A DNA stretch of 64,000 bases from Bog-950 sp964423405 (GTDB lineage Bacteria > Bacteroidota > Bacteroidia > Chitinophagales > LD1): NCBI GenBank assembly GCA_964423405.1, contig CAYREY010000014.1, positions 9,478-73,477 of the forward strand, read 5' to 3'. Positions 53,226 through 62,320 of this stretch are shown piece after piece. The notes beneath the pieces were generated by a model that did not search any database, had not been told where the DNA came from, and saw only the letters and a program-made list of their open reading frames with translations. A program made the translations under genes and the position numbers. How positions within the stretch are numbered: position 1 is the stretch's first letter; each line of letters opens with the position of its first letter.

Positions 53226-53944
53226 CCCAGGTTTTCTATTAGCAGCATCAGTTCTTCTTTGCGTCCCCGGGCTACCGGTATTTCGGCCCCGGTATTCATT
53301 ACAATAAAGCCACCATCGGTTTTCATTACGCGGGCAATATGGTTAAGGTTTACCAGGTACGATTTATGAGGTTTGAAAAAACCATGTGGCTGTAGCTGTG
53401 TTTCAATATCGCTAATGCCGCGGGTTACTACTGTTTTTTTATTATCGGCAAGGTACAGGGTGGTGTAGTTGTTGTCGGCCTCGCAGTACACTATCTGTTT
53501 TACTTCTACCAGTGTAATACCCTCAGCACTGTGCAGCGGTATTTTGGGCGATTGTGTTATGGTGCCCTGCGCCATTTTGCGTACCGGTATATTGTTTTTT
53601 ACCTTGGCCAATGCTCCTGCCAGTTCTACCCGGTTTACCGGTTTCAGCAAATAATCAAGGGCCTCTTTTTTTATAGCGCTAAGGGCATACTTATCGTGCG
53701 AGGTAGTAAACACCACCGCAAAGCTGCGCTGCGGAAAATGCTCCAGTAGCTCTACACCGGTAAGCCCCGGCATTTCTACATCCAGAAAAACCACATCGGG
53801 CGGGTTTTGCTGTAATGCTATTACCGCATCCTCGGGCTGGCTGTAGGTGCCGGTTATTTTTACATCGGCATGGTCCTTGGCAAGCAACTCTTTCAGGTGT
53901 ACCTGAAACGCCACATCATCATCAATCAAAAACGCTGTTAGCAT
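53222..53944 (-). CDS. LytTR family response regulator
   Basis: This 240-aa regulator from ATG 53944 (MLTAFLIDDDVAFQ) has an N-terminal receiver with the acidic pocket LIDDD and phospho-acceptor in DVVFLDVEMPGLTG, and a C-terminal LytTR DNA-binding domain (LHSAEGITLVEVKQIVYCEADNNYTTLYLADNKK, and FKPHKSYLVNLNHIARV). Longer starts upstream (53971 or 54013) lack conservation, and the longest would include a heptad repeat. Its stop overlaps that of the hybrid kinase. LytTR regulators usually pair with transmembrane HisKA-less kinases, which are absent here. Confidence 0.9.
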   Translation of the reverse strand: MLTAFLIDDDVAFQVHLKELLAKDHADVKITGTYSQPEDAVIALQQNPPDVVFLDVEMPGLTGVELLEHFPQRSFAVVFTTSHDKYALSAIKKEALDYLLKPVNRVELAGALAKVKNNIPVRKMAQGTITQSPKIPLHSAEGITLVEVKQIVYCEADNNYTTLYLADNKKTVVTRGISDIETQLQPHGFFKPHKSYLVNLNHIARVMKTDGGFIVMNTGAEIPVARGRKEELMLLIENLG

Positions 53945-53995
53945 AGCATTAAAAGTATAAATTAGGCTCATAATACATACCCCGGTCTTTATCCT

Positions 53996-54016
53996 ATTCA
54001 ATCTACAATCCACAAT
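53996..54016. repeat. short heptanucleotide repeat
   Basis: Three 7-bp units of the form CTACAAT or CCACAAT (plus ATTCAAT) lie just upstream of the LytTR gene. The tract is short, so it is less certain than the others. Confidence 0.5.
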
Positions 54017-54079
54017 ACCTGTTGCAAATCGTTTATACTTAAAGGGTAACAGCTATGTGTTACTCATTACATTCGCTGT

Positions 54080-55081
54080 ATGGCAAAAGTAGTTCGTATA
54101 GGCGTGTTTGGTGTGGGCCACCTGGGCAAAATACACGTGCGCCTGCTAAAAGAAGTAGAAGGATATGAAATTGTTGGCTTTTACGACCCCGACGATACCA
54201 ATGCCTACAAGGCCGAAACAGAGTTCGGGATCACCCGTTTTACTTCGGCTGCCGATTTGATAGAAGCCTGTGATGCCATCGATATTGTTTCGCCCACTAC
54301 CACGCACTTTGCTATTGCCAAGCAAGCTATTAAAAGCGGCAAGCATGTATTTATAGAAAAGCCCCTCTCATCTACCGTAAAAGAAGCCCGCGAGTTGGTA
54401 GAGTTGGTAGACGAAGCCCGCGTAAAAGCCATGGTGGGCCATGTAGAGCGCTTTAATCCTGCCCTGTTGGGGTTAAATAAAAAGATACTGAAACCCATGT
54501 TTATAGAGGTGCACCGCCTGGCCGAGTTTAACCCACGGGGCACCGATGTATCGGTAGTGCTCGATTTAATGATACATGATATTGATATAATACTGAGCCT
54601 GGTTAAAGCAAATGTAAAGCGCGTTAGCGCCAGCGGAGTAGCTATACTTAGCAAAACACCCGATATAGCCAATGCCCGAATTGAGTTTGATAATGGCTGT
54701 GTAGCCAACGTTACAGCCAGCCGTGTATCGGTAAAAAGTATGCGTAAAATGCGCATTTTTCAGCCTGGCGCGTATATCAGCATGGACTTTCTGAAAAAGA
54801 AAAGCGACATGTTCAGGATTGAAGATAAAAAGCCGGCAGAGGATGCAGAAACCAATCATTTTGAGCTGGACCTGCCCGATAACAGCAAGAAATACATCAC
54901 CTACGAAACCGTCGATAAAAAGGACGTAAACGCCATTAAAATGGAGTTGGAATTGTTCCATAAGTCTATTGTGCAGGATAAGCCGGTGCCCGTAAGCGTG
55001 CTTGAGGGCTATAACGCCATGCACGTGGCCCAAAGCATACTGGATAAGATAACCGCCCAATTAGAAGGCAAAAAGGCCTGA
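54080..55081 (+). CDS. Gfo/Idh/MocA family oxidoreductase
   Basis: This 333-aa NAD(P)-dependent oxidoreductase has an N-terminal Rossmann fold with the dinucleotide motif GVFGVGHLGKIHV, the conserved EKP motif in HVFIEKPLSSTVKEA, and a C-terminal substrate domain with VLDLMIHDIDIILSL (catalytic-type His/Asp). The family acts on sugars, inositols and amino-sugars. It stands before a lipoprotein gene and a sugar transferase, so a role in surface polysaccharide precursors is possible but inferred only from proximity. Confidence 0.9.
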   Translation: MAKVVRIGVFGVGHLGKIHVRLLKEVEGYEIVGFYDPDDTNAYKAETEFGITRFTSAADLIEACDAIDIVSPTTTHFAIAKQAIKSGKHVFIEKPLSSTVKEARELVELVDEARVKAMVGHVERFNPALLGLNKKILKPMFIEVHRLAEFNPRGTDVSVVLDLMIHDIDIILSLVKANVKRVSASGVAILSKTPDIANARIEFDNGCVANVTASRVSVKSMRKMRIFQPGAYISMDFLKKKSDMFRIEDKKPAEDAETNHFELDLPDNSKKYITYETVDKKDVNAIKMELELFHKSIVQDKPVPVSVLEGYNAMHVAQSILDKITAQLEGKKA

Positions 55082-55087
55082 AAACAA

Positions 55088-55124
55088 GACTTGCCAGGTT
55101 TTTAAAACCTGCCAAGTCTTTACA
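55088..55124 (+). terminator. terminator hairpin after the oxidoreductase gene
   Basis: GACTTGCCAGGTTTT pairs with AAAACCTGCCAAGTC with one mismatch, followed by a T-rich stretch. It is the same design as the guaB hairpin at 7346. Confidence 0.75.
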
Positions 55125-55203
55125 TCTCTTCCTCATTCACATTTTCTTGCTTACTTCGCAATCTTTTTGGTAAACACGCGTTTGCTTTTGTTGTACCCGC
55201 GCT

Positions 55204-56112
55204 ATGAAACTACTTATACAATTATCGTCCCTTTTTAATCGCCTGCGAAACTCTGAGTTGAAGGTGTTTTATCCGCTTATTACCGTAGCCGTGGTTTTTA
55301 TGCTGTTTGGCTATGCCGGCTGTAAAATGCCTAACGATGGTATTCCTGTTTACCTGCATGTCGATTCCGTTAGGGTTAGCCCCAACAACGGCCAGGGGGC
55401 GGCTTCGCATAATATTGGCGATATATGGGTAGAGGCAAATGCCGACAATCTGGGAGCTTACGGTTTGCCCATTTATATACCTGTGTTGCAGGAAAACGAG
55501 GTGCGGTTTGTTATTAATGCGGGTATTAAAGAAAGCGGGCAATCGGGCATACGGGTTACCTACCCGTTTTACCGGCCCGATACCTTTAGTATAACCGGTG
55601 TTAGGGGGCAGGTATACCATCACAATGCCGTATTCCGGTACCGCGAGGCCTCGGTTTTTGCCCTCAACGAGAACTTCGACTTTAGCAGCGGTTTTAGTAC
55701 CGATGGCGTGAGATCTAAAATAGTAGACCAGAGCGATGGAAATGTAGACCCTGCGTTCGGGGGCTTCCGTTGCTTAAAGTTGAATGTTACCGCTGCCGAT
55801 TCGGCTGCCGAATCGGCCAGCGACCCAGCTATTGATTTACCCGAAGGCCAGGAGATATGGCTGGAGGTAGATTATAAATCTGAAGTGCCTTTTTATATTG
55901 GCTTTTATGGCACAGGCGCTGGTACTACCATTAAAGTGCCGGCCATGTTTGTTACACCGCAAGCCGGCTGGAACAAGGTATATGTAAAACTAAGTTTGTT
56001 AATAGGCCAGACCCGCGCCCCCCAATACCGTATTTATTTCGAAGCCCTGCGCCCTTACGAAAGTGCTGGTGGCAATGTGTATATAGATAACGTAAAACTG
56101 GTGCATTTTTAA
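55204..56112 (+). CDS. hypothetical lipoprotein with jelly-roll-like C-terminal domain
   Basis: This 302-aa protein has an N-terminal hydrophobic segment (VFYPLITVAVVFMLFGYAGC) ending in a lipobox-like GYAGC, about residue 40, so it is probably a lipoprotein. The remaining part is beta-rich (VYLHVDSVRVSPNNG; EIWLEVDYKSEVPFYIGFY; AGGNVYIDNVKLVHF), resembling carbohydrate- or galactose-binding modules found in Bacteroidota surface proteins. It lies 26 bp before the sugar transferase and is probably co-transcribed with it. No function assigned. Confidence 0.75.
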   Translation: MKLLIQLSSLFNRLRNSELKVFYPLITVAVVFMLFGYAGCKMPNDGIPVYLHVDSVRVSPNNGQGAASHNIGDIWVEANADNLGAYGLPIYIPVLQENEVRFVINAGIKESGQSGIRVTYPFYRPDTFSITGVRGQVYHHNAVFRYREASVFALNENFDFSSGFSTDGVRSKIVDQSDGNVDPAFGGFRCLKLNVTAADSAAESASDPAIDLPEGQEIWLEVDYKSEVPFYIGFYGTGAGTTIKVPAMFVTPQAGWNKVYVKLSLLIGQTRAPQYRIYFEALRPYESAGGNVYIDNVKLVHF

Positions 56113-56138
56113 ACAATAGCGATACAACGGCTTGAACG

Positions 56139-57554
56139 GTGAATAACAGAAAATCGATATTGGTTTGGTATGCTTTCAGCGATTATGTGGCAGCAGTGTT
56201 TGCCTGGTATTCGTTGTTTCTTTTTCGCCGTACCATTATAGAGGGTAACCCGTTTAACGTTAAACTTCCTTTTCTCGATAACCAGTTCTGGATAGCCATG
56301 GCAGTAGTGCCATTGGTGTGGTTATTGTTTCATTACCTTACCGGTACCTATACCGATTTGTACAAAAAATCGCGTTTACAGGAGTTAGGTAAAACTTTTG
56401 TGGTATCGTTTTTGGGCAGTGTAATTATATTCTTTGTATTACTGCTGGATGACTGGGTGCGCCGTTACTCCGATTACTATCTTACTTTTTTTGTGTTGCT
56501 CACGTTGCAATTTCTGTTTACGTTTTTCGGTAGGTATATCCTGTTGCGAATAGTAAAGCGCAACATTTGGAGCGGGCGGGTTGGTTTTAATACGCTGATG
56601 ATAGGCAGTAGCAGCAAGGCCAATGAGCTGTACTGCGAAATGAAAGAAAAGGAACGCTCATTTGGTTTTAAGTTTATTGGCTATTTAGAGCTTAACGGCA
56701 GCCCCCGGAACACCCTTACCGCCGAGTTGAAAGAACTGGGCAAACTGGCCGACCTTGAAACAGTAGTAGACAGCAACGATATTGAAGAAGTAATTATTGC
56801 TGTGGAAAGTTCGGAGCACCACCGGTTGAACGATATACTAAACCGCCTGGCCGACCGCAATGTAACTGTCCGCATTATCCCCGATATGTACGATATACTT
56901 TCGGGTACAGTGCGAATGAACCATGCCATAGGCGAGGCTTTTATAGAAATACCTCCACAGTTGCTCAACGAGTGGGAGCGTATTACCAAGCGCTGGTTCG
57001 ATGTAGTGGCTTCTGTACTGGCAATACTGGTTACTTTACCGGTTACTCTGTTTGTAGCGCTGCGCATTAAAATGACCGATGGCGGGCCTGTATTTTACAT
57101 GCAGGAGCGTTTAGGGCAATATGGCGTACCATTTAAAATGCTGAAGTTCCGCAGTATGAAAATGAATGCGGAATCGGCAGGCCCGCAGCTTACCAAAGAG
57201 AACGATGACCGTATTACCCCTATTGGTAAAATAATACGCAAGTACCGGATAGATGAACTACCGCAGTTTATTAATGTAATAAAAGGCGAAATGAGCATTG
57301 TAGGCCCCCGCGCCGAGCGCCGCTACTTTGCCGACCGTATAGTGAAAATAGCACCACACTACCTGCATATATTTAAAGTACAACCCGGCATTACCTCGCT
57401 GGGCATGGTTAAGTATGGCTATGCTTCTACCGTTGATGAAATGGTGAAACGCCTGAAGTACGACGTTATTTATATAGAGAATATGAGCTTTATGCTCGAT
57501 TTGAAGATAATGGTTTATACCGTGCTTACGGTGCTGTATGGCCGCGGTAAGTAG
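56139..57554 (+). CDS. polyprenyl-phosphate glycosyl-1-phosphate (WcaJ-like) sugar transferase
   Basis: This 471-aa protein starts at GTG 56139. It has about four to five N-terminal transmembrane helices, a CoA-binding-like middle domain (GFNTLMIGSSSKANELYCEMKEKE; the TrkA/SDR-like fold of the family) and a C-terminal bacterial sugar transferase domain (KRWFDVVASVLAILVTLP; FKMLKFRSMKMNAE; KYRIDELPQFINVIKGEMSIVGPRAE; PGITSLGMVKYGYA). It starts repeat-unit assembly by moving a sugar-1-phosphate onto undecaprenyl phosphate at the inner membrane. No other polysaccharide genes are seen nearby, so it is an orphan initiating enzyme here. Confidence 0.93.
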   Translation: MNNRKSILVWYAFSDYVAAVFAWYSLFLFRRTIIEGNPFNVKLPFLDNQFWIAMAVVPLVWLLFHYLTGTYTDLYKKSRLQELGKTFVVSFLGSVIIFFVLLLDDWVRRYSDYYLTFFVLLTLQFLFTFFGRYILLRIVKRNIWSGRVGFNTLMIGSSSKANELYCEMKEKERSFGFKFIGYLELNGSPRNTLTAELKELGKLADLETVVDSNDIEEVIIAVESSEHHRLNDILNRLADRNVTVRIIPDMYDILSGTVRMNHAIGEAFIEIPPQLLNEWERITKRWFDVVASVLAILVTLPVTLFVALRIKMTDGGPVFYMQERLGQYGVPFKMLKFRSMKMNAESAGPQLTKENDDRITPIGKIIRKYRIDELPQFINVIKGEMSIVGPRAERRYFADRIVKIAPHYLHIFKVQPGITSLGMVKYGYASTVDEMVKRLKYDVIYIENMSFMLDLKIMVYTVLTVLYGRGK

Positions 57555-57557
57555 CCT

Positions 57558-58955
57558 TTACTGTACTGCCTTGCCTGTTTCTTTATAATACTTTTTCATG
57601 CACTTATCTACCCACCAAGTGGTGTCGCTGCGTACATCTACTAAGTCAAAAATAGCGGGTATTACCTCTAGTTTGTTTATGGGTTTATCGGGGTCCGCTA
57701 TCACAGCGGCCTGCCTTTTATAAAAGGCAGCTTCATATTTGCTGAATGTATGTTGTTTAAAATCGGCCAATATCCTAACACTATTGCCTGTTATAGCCAA
57801 TAGCAGAATACTTGTAAGTAGTAGTGGTGCAATCACTTTGGCTTTGCTAAGGAGTTGTAGTTTATCTGGTAAATTAAACCGCGCAGAAACTGCAAGTAAG
57901 AACAATGGCCACAGCAGTATGAAATAGAAAAATACATAGTTAATAGTACGGTGCTGCCCCAGCACGCCGGTAGCAAAGTAGGGTAGGAACGAACCGCAGA
58001 ATACTATTGCCACCAAAGCAGCAAAAAGTATTCTGTAATCTGCTTTTACATTACTGTTAATCTTATCTGCATTAGCAATTACTATGGCACTCAGCAACAC
58101 AAATGGTACATTCAGCATCCACTGCGCTATAAAGCGAACCGTTTGCAGTGTAGCGTATAGCAGCGAGTGTAGCAGGTTGTACCGGTTTTCAAATTCAACC
58201 GCCCGCACAAAATTGCCCGGCGAGAAAAATACAAATGCCGAAGCTATAATGGCTACACCCGAATATAAAGCCCATAGTCTGCAATTGGCCGTCTGCAGTT
58301 GGCAACTAAATGCCCAAAGGCAGCAATAAAAAAGCGGAATAACAAGAGCGCCAACTTCATTAAAGCCAACAACTATTACTAAAAGCAATAGCGACAGCGT
58401 GTGTAGTATATGCTTTGTTTTACCGGTAGCAGTTAATGCTCTTAGCAGTAAGGTAAGTTGCACTACCACCAGTAAGTTGCCCCAATGGTAATTGGCTATG
58501 CCTATATACCAGTATATGCCCTCGGTAATATTGGGTTGGTAGGTCAGGTAAAACAGCGTGATGAAAAGTGAACAGATAGCAATATATAATTTCAGTGTTT
58601 TGTCATTCTGAACGTAGGCTCTGCGGAGTGAGGAATCTTGTATTTTCAATAAACCAGAACCAAGCCCATACACCACTACCGGCATCGCCACTATAGCAAC
58701 CAGGCTACTTAGCTGGTAGTACATAATTTTTCCGCTTACAAGCGGGTGCAGGTTCACCAATACATCGGCGGTGTAGCGCCCGTTCCACTGCAAATATTGG
58801 TTCAGAAATTTTTGAATAAACGGTTCAGGGGCCGAAGCGGTCCAGCCAAAACAAAAATCATCGGCAAATGGCAGCGCATAAAAGCATGTTACAAGGTACG
58901 GTGCCAGTGCCGCCAGCAGCAGTAATATCAAAACGTATTTGGCGGCTCTGGTCAT
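57558..58955 (-). CDS. DUF6056-like multi-pass membrane protein with two in-frame repeat insertions
   Basis: This 465-aa protein has about ten hydrophobic helices, beginning MTRAAKYVLILLLLAALAPYLVTCFYALPFADDFCFGW. It matches the DUF6056 family by memory (polytopic proteins with glycosyltransferase-like topology). Two loops carry sequence that looks like dispersed genomic repeats: KIQDSSLRRAYVQNDKTL (encoded at 58599-58640) and CQLQTANCRLWA (encoded at 58276-58310). The frame stays open, so the protein tolerates them. The gene is convergent with the sugar transferase (3 bp gap). Function unknown. Confidence 0.8.
   Translation of the reverse strand: MTRAAKYVLILLLLAALAPYLVTCFYALPFADDFCFGWTASAPEPFIQKFLNQYLQWNGRYTADVLVNLHPLVSGKIMYYQLSSLVAIVAMPVVVYGLGSGLLKIQDSSLRRAYVQNDKTLKLYIAICSLFITLFYLTYQPNITEGIYWYIGIANYHWGNLLVVVQLTLLLRALTATGKTKHILHTLSLLLLVIVVGFNEVGALVIPLFYCCLWAFSCQLQTANCRLWALYSGVAIIASAFVFFSPGNFVRAVEFENRYNLLHSLLYATLQTVRFIAQWMLNVPFVLLSAIVIANADKINSNVKADYRILFAALVAIVFCGSFLPYFATGVLGQHRTINYVFFYFILLWPLFLLAVSARFNLPDKLQLLSKAKVIAPLLLTSILLLAITGNSVRILADFKQHTFSKYEAAFYKRQAAVIADPDKPINKLEVIPAIFDLVDVRSDTTWWVDKCMKKYYKETGKAVQ
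58276..58303. repeat. heptanucleotide repeat inside a coding sequence
   Basis: Four 7-bp units (AGTCTGC, AATTGGC, CGTCTGC, AGTTGGC) lie inside the DUF6056-like gene and encode CQLQTANCRL in a loop between hydrophobic helices. Confidence 0.75.
58599..58640. repeat. dispersed GTCATTCTGAAC-type repeat inside a coding sequence
   Basis: GTCATTCTGAAC ... GTGAGGAATCTTG is a widespread dispersed repeat form in Bacteroidota from general knowledge. Here it lies in frame in the DUF6056-like gene and encodes DSSLRRAYVQNDK. Confidence 0.65.
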
Positions 58956-58970
58956 GGCAATAAAGGTGCA

Positions 58971-59007
58971 ATAAAAAAGGCGATTGTAAAATCGCCTTTT
59001 TTATTGT
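58971..59007 (-). terminator. metK terminator
   Basis: On the minus strand AAAAAAGGCGAT pairs with ATCGCCTTTTTT around a TTTACA loop, followed by ATTG. It lies just past the metK stop. Confidence 0.88.
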
Positions 59008-59021
59008 GTGGTATCTGGTGC

Positions 59022-60284
59022 TTATTTAATGCCGAAAGCTTTTTTTACAGCACCCACCGAGTTTAGTTCTTCCCAAGGGAAAAGTTTCACTTTTACTTTC
59101 TTCTCATTGGCTTTGCCTTTGTTAAAGGTTTTCTCAACTACCTTGCACTCGCGGCCCATGTGTCCGTAGCTGGCAGTTTCAAGGTATATTGGTGTGCGTA
59201 GGTTAAAGCGTTTTTCAATAAAGTAAGGGCGCATATCAAACTCAGGCAGCTTGCTTATTTTATCGGCTATCTGTCCATCGGTAAGGTTAACTTTAGCAGT
59301 GCCGTAAGTGTTTACAAACAGGCCTACCGGTTTAGCTACACCAATAGCATAAGCTACCTGTACCAAAGCCTCATCGCACACACCGGCAGCTACCAGGTGT
59401 TTAGCCAGGTGGCGGGTAGCATAAGCGGCTGAGCGGTCAACTTTGCTAGGATCTTTACCACTGAAAGCGCCACCACCGTGTGCACCTTTACCACCATAAG
59501 TATCCACTATAATTTTGCGACCAGTTAAGCCGGTGTCGCCGTGTGGGCCACCTATTACAAATTTACCGGTTGGGTTAATGTGGTATTTTATCTTGTCGTT
59601 AAACAGGGCTTGTACACGCTTAGGTAGTTTTTTCTTAACGCGAGGTATCAGTATGTTTATTACATCATCTTTAATCTTCTTCAGCATCACGGCATCTTTG
59701 CCAAAATCATCATGCTGGGTAGATATTACAATGGCATCAATGCGGATTGGCTGGTTATCGTCGCCGTACTCAATAGTAACCTGGCTTTTTGCATCGGGGC
59801 GCAGGTAAGTTATAGCTTTGTTCTCGCGGCGTAGGGCAGCAAGTTCGCGAAGCAATGTGTGTGCTAAATCAAGTGCCAGAGGCATGTAGTTATCGGTTTC
59901 TTTGCTGGCGTAGCCAAACATCATACCCTGGTCGCCTGCACCTTGCTCTTCTGGTTTCTTTCTTTCTACACCCTGGTTGATATCCGACGATTGCTCGTGA
60001 ATAGCCGAGAATACACCACAGCTATTTGCTTCAAACATATATTCGGCTTTGGTGTAGCCTATTTTGCGGATTACCTCGCGGGCTATTTCCTGCACATCAA
60101 GATACGCCTGCGATTTAACCTCGCCGGCAAGTACAACCTGACCTGTTGTTACCAGTGTTTCACACGCCACCTTACTCTGCGGGTCGTAAGCCAGAAACTG
60201 GTCAATCAGTGCATCAGATATTTGGTCGGCAACTTTATCCGGATGTCCCTCCGATACCGACTCAGACGTAAATAGATAAGGCAT
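59022..60284 (-). CDS. metK: S-adenosylmethionine synthase
   Basis: MetK makes S-adenosylmethionine from methionine and ATP. The 420-aa protein has the three-domain MAT fold. Signatures are FTSESVSEGHPDKVADQISD (N-terminal nucleotide/phosphate site), GAGDQGMMFGYA, and GGGAFSGKDPSKVDRS-AAYATR. It lies alone, with a terminator after it and no SAM riboswitch seen in the 151-bp upstream spacer, which instead holds an inverted heptad repeat (60359-60437). Confidence 0.97.
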   Translation of the reverse strand: MPYLFTSESVSEGHPDKVADQISDALIDQFLAYDPQSKVACETLVTTGQVVLAGEVKSQAYLDVQEIAREVIRKIGYTKAEYMFEANSCGVFSAIHEQSSDINQGVERKKPEEQGAGDQGMMFGYASKETDNYMPLALDLAHTLLRELAALRRENKAITYLRPDAKSQVTIEYGDDNQPIRIDAIVISTQHDDFGKDAVMLKKIKDDVINILIPRVKKKLPKRVQALFNDKIKYHINPTGKFVIGGPHGDTGLTGRKIIVDTYGGKGAHGGGAFSGKDPSKVDRSAAYATRHLAKHLVAAGVCDEALVQVAYAIGVAKPVGLFVNTYGTAKVNLTDGQIADKISKLPEFDMRPYFIEKRFNLRTPIYLETASYGHMGRECKVVEKTFNKGKANEKKVKVKLFPWEELNSVGAVKKAFGIK

Positions 60285-60358
60285 GAGTATTTATTTTTTA
60301 AGTGAGCCGTGAAAATAAATAAATGAAGGAAACAAGCAAGGGTAAGTAATTAGCAAGT

Positions 60359-60437
60359 AGTTGGCAATTGGCAGTTAGCAATAAGCTACATGCAAAAACG
60401 GTTATTCCTGCCAACGGTAAACTGCCAAATGCCAACT
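60359..60437. repeat. inverted heptanucleotide repeat pair
   Basis: AGTTGGC/AATTGGC-type 7-bp units at 60359-60386 face complementary ACTGCCA/AATGCCA units at 60421-60437. The outer 17 bp match 16 of 17 when folded back. The right arm overlaps the stop codon of the neighbouring histidine kinase gene by 2 bp. Confidence 0.75.
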
Positions 60438-61830
60438 AGAACTTACGGATAGTAAAGTAGAAAGTAGTACCCTCACCTTCGGCACTGTCAAACCATACTT
60501 CGCCGTGGTAGTACTCTACAATTTTTTTGCATATAGCCAGGCCTATACCTGTACCATCGTAGTCCTGTTCGTTATGCAGGCGCTTAAACATCTGGAAGAT
60601 GGTAGTTGAGTACTCTTTAGATATACCAATACCATTATCTGAAACAGAGAACGTATAGTAGTTGAGCGAGTTGGTCCAGTTGATATTTATTTCGGGCTGA
60701 TCGTGTTTATTAAACTTCAAACCATTGCTTATCAGGTTCTGAAACACGTGGTACATCAACGATGAGTGTACATTGTTTACCACCGGCAGTTCTTTATTGA
60801 TATTTATCTTGGCATTCTGCGAGCTTAGTTTTTCGCGTAGCTCAAAACGGATGGTACTCACCACATCGTTCAGGTTAACCGGTATTGGTTTTGGCAGATT
60901 GGTGCCTATACGGCAATAAGCCAATACATCGTCTATTAGCCTTTCCAGCCGTTTAGCTCCGGTGTGTGAGTAATCTACAAACTCACGGGCCTCGGGGTTC
61001 ATAGTGTTGCCATATTTATTTACCAGCAGGTTCATAAAACTGCTGATATTACGTACCGGCGCTTTCAGGTCGTGCGAAATGATATAGGCAAACTGTTCCA
61101 GGTCGCTATTGCTGCGGCGCAGTTCGCTTGTTTGCAGCATCATTTGTCCGTTGCTGTTTTCCAACTCTTTTTCAGTACGGCGGTTGTAAAACACAAACTG
61201 GTATACAGAGGATAACAGCAATACACATTGCAGCACTATACTCATCCGCTCCAGCAGGTTTTGTTGCTCGGCAGTAAGGTTATAGGTGCTAAAGTAGGGT
61301 AGCACAAAATCGAACGTATAAATGAGTACAAGGGGCACTATAATGCCCGTAAGTATCCAAAAGGTGCTCTTTACATCAAACAGCAAAAAAGGCATTATAA
61401 GGGCTATAAACAGGTAATTTATACCCATTACGTGCGGCCCTACAAACAGTGTATTTACAAATACCAGGCTGCTGAAACCCAGTATAAACGTAACCCGGGA
61501 TACAGTAATGTACCCAAAGCTGTTTAGTGCCAGCACCCCCAAACAGGTAAGGCTAAGCGATAGCATGGCATACAGCCAGTACCACTGCTCCCAGAAAATG
61601 GCAAAGCTTAAATAAGCCAGCGTACCTAAAAAGGTAACTATAGCCACAAAATTGGTTATGCGTACATACTTCTTCTGGTTCTTGCGTTCAACGGCATCTA
61701 CCCCCAGGTTAAGCAGGCTTATATAAACCGATTTAACAGGGTTCATTTCATTGGCCTCTACTTTCTGGGCGTATTCAGTTGGCATGTCGGTAAAAGTAAG
61801 TTCAGAGGTGGTTTCGTAAAGTTTGGCCAT
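60436..61830 (-). CDS. membrane sensor histidine kinase
   Basis: This 464-aa kinase from ATG 61830 has about five to six hydrophobic helices in its first 200 residues (VRITNFVAIVTFLGTLAYLSFAIF; FITLSLTCLG-type segments), a coiled linker, and a HisKA/HATPase_c core: phospho-acceptor in FAYIISHDLKAPVRNISSF, N box HVFQNLISNGLKFNKH, G boxes SDNGIGISKE and YDGTGIGLAICKK. The upstream in-frame Met at 61959 would add a Cys-rich leader with no family support. The partner response regulator is not adjacent, so it is an orphan. Confidence 0.92.
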   Translation of the reverse strand: MAKLYETTSELTFTDMPTEYAQKVEANEMNPVKSVYISLLNLGVDAVERKNQKKYVRITNFVAIVTFLGTLAYLSFAIFWEQWYWLYAMLSLSLTCLGVLALNSFGYITVSRVTFILGFSSLVFVNTLFVGPHVMGINYLFIALIMPFLLFDVKSTFWILTGIIVPLVLIYTFDFVLPYFSTYNLTAEQQNLLERMSIVLQCVLLLSSVYQFVFYNRRTEKELENSNGQMMLQTSELRRSNSDLEQFAYIISHDLKAPVRNISSFMNLLVNKYGNTMNPEAREFVDYSHTGAKRLERLIDDVLAYCRIGTNLPKPIPVNLNDVVSTIRFELREKLSSQNAKININKELPVVNNVHSSLMYHVFQNLISNGLKFNKHDQPEININWTNSLNYYTFSVSDNGIGISKEYSTTIFQMFKRLHNEQDYDGTGIGLAICKKIVEYYHGEVWFDSAEGEGTTFYFTIRKF

Positions 61831-61995
61831 AAGCAGTGGGTTTAAACAAGGCGAGCCTTGTGGGTTGTACAATACTTTCACACAAAAGGTTACACAATAG
61901 CTCAAAAATCTGCACCACCCGCTGCCGCCTCTGTTTTTAACTGCTATGCAACTTGCCAATAACTGCTACTAAATAAACGAAAACCATTAGTAAAA

Positions 61996-62023
61996 CAAAA
62001 TGCCCTTGCGGGCATTTTGAAAA
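61996..62023 (-). terminator. terminator of the atpD-atpC operon
   Basis: CAAAATGCCC pairs with GGGCATTTTG around a TTGC loop, with TTTTG TTTTAC on the minus strand after it. Confidence 0.82.
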
Positions 62024-62057
62024 AGAGATAATAAAATTTACAGTATAGAACCTGTAC

Positions 62058-62306
62058 CTATTTGGCAGAACCGCCCTCGGCACACACAATTACCTTGTTG
62101 TTGAGGCACTCTACAAAGCCACCTGTAATGGTAAAGCTTTTATCGGCACCGGCACCTTTTACCTTAATAGTACCACTACTAAGTGCTGATATAAGTGGGG
62201 CGTGGTTGTTCAGTATTTCAAAAAGGCCATCAACACCCGGCAACTGCACCAGAGTAGCATCGCCGCTGTATAGCTTTTTTTCCGGAGTAAGAATATCTAA
62301 AGTCAT
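62058..62306 (-). CDS. atpC: ATP synthase F1 epsilon subunit, short form
   Basis: Epsilon links F1 to the rotor. The 82-aa product is only the N-terminal beta-sandwich (MTLDILTPEKKLYSGDATLV ... GLFEILNNHAPLISALSSG ... SFTITGGFVECLNNKVIV). The C-terminal two-helix domain of the usual 130-140 aa subunit, which inhibits ATP hydrolysis, is absent, as commonly seen in Bacteroidota. It lies 84 bp after atpD; the spacer holds a heptad repeat. Confidence 0.9.
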   Translation of the reverse strand: MTLDILTPEKKLYSGDATLVQLPGVDGLFEILNNHAPLISALSSGTIKVKGAGADKSFTITGGFVECLNNKVIVCAEGGSAK

Positions 62307-62320
62307 TTGTATTAGATGTT

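Noticed and set aside
60285..60435. SAM riboswitch upstream of metK
   Set aside because: The spacer contains only an inverted heptad repeat; no SAM-type core or terminator arrangement next to the start is visible.
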